Assembly (NCBI GenBank): GCA_949316235.1 | Contig: OX438744.1 | Location: 37,320,778-37,384,777, forward strand | Length of the DNA: 64,000 nt | Source of the DNA: Oegoconia quadripuncta | Taxonomy: Eukaryota; Arthropoda; Insecta; Lepidoptera; Autostichidae | Reading direction: 5' to 3' | Shown: piece after piece, positions 62,641 to 64,000 of the stretch | Position numbering within the stretch: the stretch's first letter is position 1 | How the letters are laid out: each line of letters begins with the position of its first letter | Made by a program: the position numbers and the translations under genes | The notes under the pieces: model-generated | The model's input: the letters and a program-made list of their open reading frames with translations, nothing else | Told to the model about the DNA's origin: nothing | Database searches by the model: none

Positions 62641-64000
62641 ATGCAATAAAATTCAGGTTCCGATTATGACAAAAGAGAACCTGTATGACCTACAAGATAT
62701 TTTTAGATATGTGTAAGTAAATGTCCACATAATTTTATTTTTATTTTTTTATTTATAAAAACATTGACTGTTTTAGAAGAGACGATACCTATCTCTTCAT
62801 ACTCATCTCTATGGGATGCTGATGATTGTCTGACATAATGCATTGGGTCAACATTATGTAGTATAAGCTGTGCTCTGACGTATATAATGTAAACCCTTTT
62901 CAAAATAGGTCGTTATAAAACTCATCAAATCAACCTAGTGTTTAAAATAAGCAATATTTTTCTTTATAATATTTTTATTCACTCAGCATTCTATTAAGTA
63001 ACAAGGTTGTGCGCATGCGCGGGCAGGTGGCGCGCGCGCCGCTTCTCCCGCAATTAAAACTTGTCACGGGAATGACCATGGTCATTACATTTGGGGCCAG
63101 GAAAAGGGTGAATTAGAGGCACATGCGATTTGTGTCACTATAGTCACATATAAAACTTTATCTATAATATCATTTTAGAAATAAACTAATCTTTGAAGAT
63201 GAATCTAAGATTATAAAGTTATCCCAGTCAAATGACGTCACTTTAAAGACGATATCCGTGTAAAATAATCATAATTAAAAAAAATAAACAGAACAGTGAA
63301 AACTGTTTTCACAAAATCTTAGTAATTGAGCTTAACATGACAAAAAATTAATTAAGGAAAAAACGCAAGTTGGACGATATTTTGGATAGAAATCTAATTA
63401 TTTTGTTTCCAACCTCACGAAAATGTAATATGAAATGTCTTTTTACATAAAACTACTATAAAATCACTCATTCTCCTTTTAAGCCCAGTAATATTTTCAT
63501 CTTTTGCTGTCATTTAATCTATTGCAACAATAGCTCACAGCAACCTTGGTCTTCTGTTTTTATGTATCTTAAATTAGTTAATAAATTTTTCCGATCGACA
63601 TTTGTCATTGGATATTTTTATACTCTGACTTTAGTTTCGTAAAAGATTACAACGCATAAATAGGTCTTAAAAGCCACTTAAATTGTATTCCATTATAAAC
63701 ACGAAATATGAATCTGTTATCAAATGAATTGAGTCATTCACGTAACGTTTCGATCTTTATCCCAAATGTGGTGGAGAGTAGTCCGCTTACGCTTGTATAT
63801 TTTTAATATTAAAAGTTCAATGCAAGACAGAGAGTGACTTCATCTCCGTTTAAACGTGCAAGTGCATATGACTTCGGTGTAGTCCTTTATCCGCCTTTTA
63901 CGATACCCACGTGATGAGATAGGTGTATAATAGAATTTACTTGTGAGAACCTGATAAGTCTACGCGGAGGCACAAGCGTTTGTTTCTGGATTACTAATTT
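62641..64000. other. No gene seen; GC patch at 62995-63115
   Basis: AT-rich, apart from about 120 bases (GCGCATGCGCGGGCAGGTGG and GCGCGCGCGCCGC, 63010-63045) that are GC-rich with CpG. Possible regulatory element of the surrounding gene. 63880-63925 (CCGCCTTTTACGATACCCAC) matches the LINE-derived block at 27515. Confidence 0.4.

Noticed and set aside
63000..63060. GC-rich stretch as a coding exon
   Set aside because: No open phase with flanking AG and GT that would continue the zinc finger from 46498.

Overview
This window looks like an AT-rich insect nuclear genome, most likely a butterfly or moth. The evidence is a dense load of tRNA-headed SINEs, short inverted-repeat elements and broken non-LTR retrotransposon 3' ends of a type common in Lepidoptera, plus GT-AG introns, poly(A)-tailed inserts and no bacterial-style operons. 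The species cannot be named from the sequence.

Host coding content is small. Two spliced exons on the + strand (45331-45451 and 46359-46498) join in frame. They give an N-terminal, low-complexity leader followed by the first half of a C2H2 zinc finger, cut by an intron after ...KMCPQ. This is the start of a zinc-finger transcription factor gene whose remaining exons I cannot find in the window, so everything after 46498 is probably the inside of a long intron. The sequence before 45331 is probably upstream intron or 5' flank.

The largest single feature is a nearly intact BEL/Pao LTR retrotransposon on the - strand (16160-22519). It has two 277-bp LTRs differing at only two positions, a GTAAG target-site duplication, a polypurine tract, a primer-binding-site candidate, a short gag-like N-terminal frame, and a 1776-residue frame with gag domain, zinc knuckles, aspartic protease, reverse transcriptase, RNase H and integrase. 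The two frames are offset, so this copy has a frameshift near 21.7 kb (mutation or programmed).

The rest is layered mobile-element debris. SINE-1 has about 20 copies, all with a tRNA-like head. SINE-2 and SINE-3 share near-identical heads with different bodies, and SINE-4 has one copy. A PIF/Harbinger-like MITE family with TTA duplications has four copies, and there are related short MITEs. A TA-flanked MITE of about 410 bp has three copies. Other items are hAT-like inverted-repeat elements, at least nine LINE C-terminal remnants, one LINE ORF1 remnant (26967-27255), and two nearly identical retroposons 3.4 kb apart (24821 and 28228). Several are nested: SINE in hAT MITE in LINE tail at 9.4-10.2 kb; SINEs in MITE at 35.9-36.5 kb; SINE and LINE in MITE at 60.3-61.4 kb.

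The structures most worth a second look are these: a 1108-bp foldback element with about 190-bp arms and an 8-bp duplication, sitting inside a LINE reading frame (53932-55039); a decamer satellite (51511-51942 and 52117-52327) beside a LINE C-terminus; a four-unit, almost undiverged 24-bp tandem array (55919-56014); two perfect short hairpins (8519-8569, 26084-26125); an 84-bp-arm palindrome split by a SINE (33252-33890); and a degenerate 105-140-bp tandem repeat near 34.2-35.6 kb. I see no convincing new multi-gene system. Coordinates of old repeats are estimates by eye; those of the BEL element, the two exons, the foldback and the hairpins were counted base by base.
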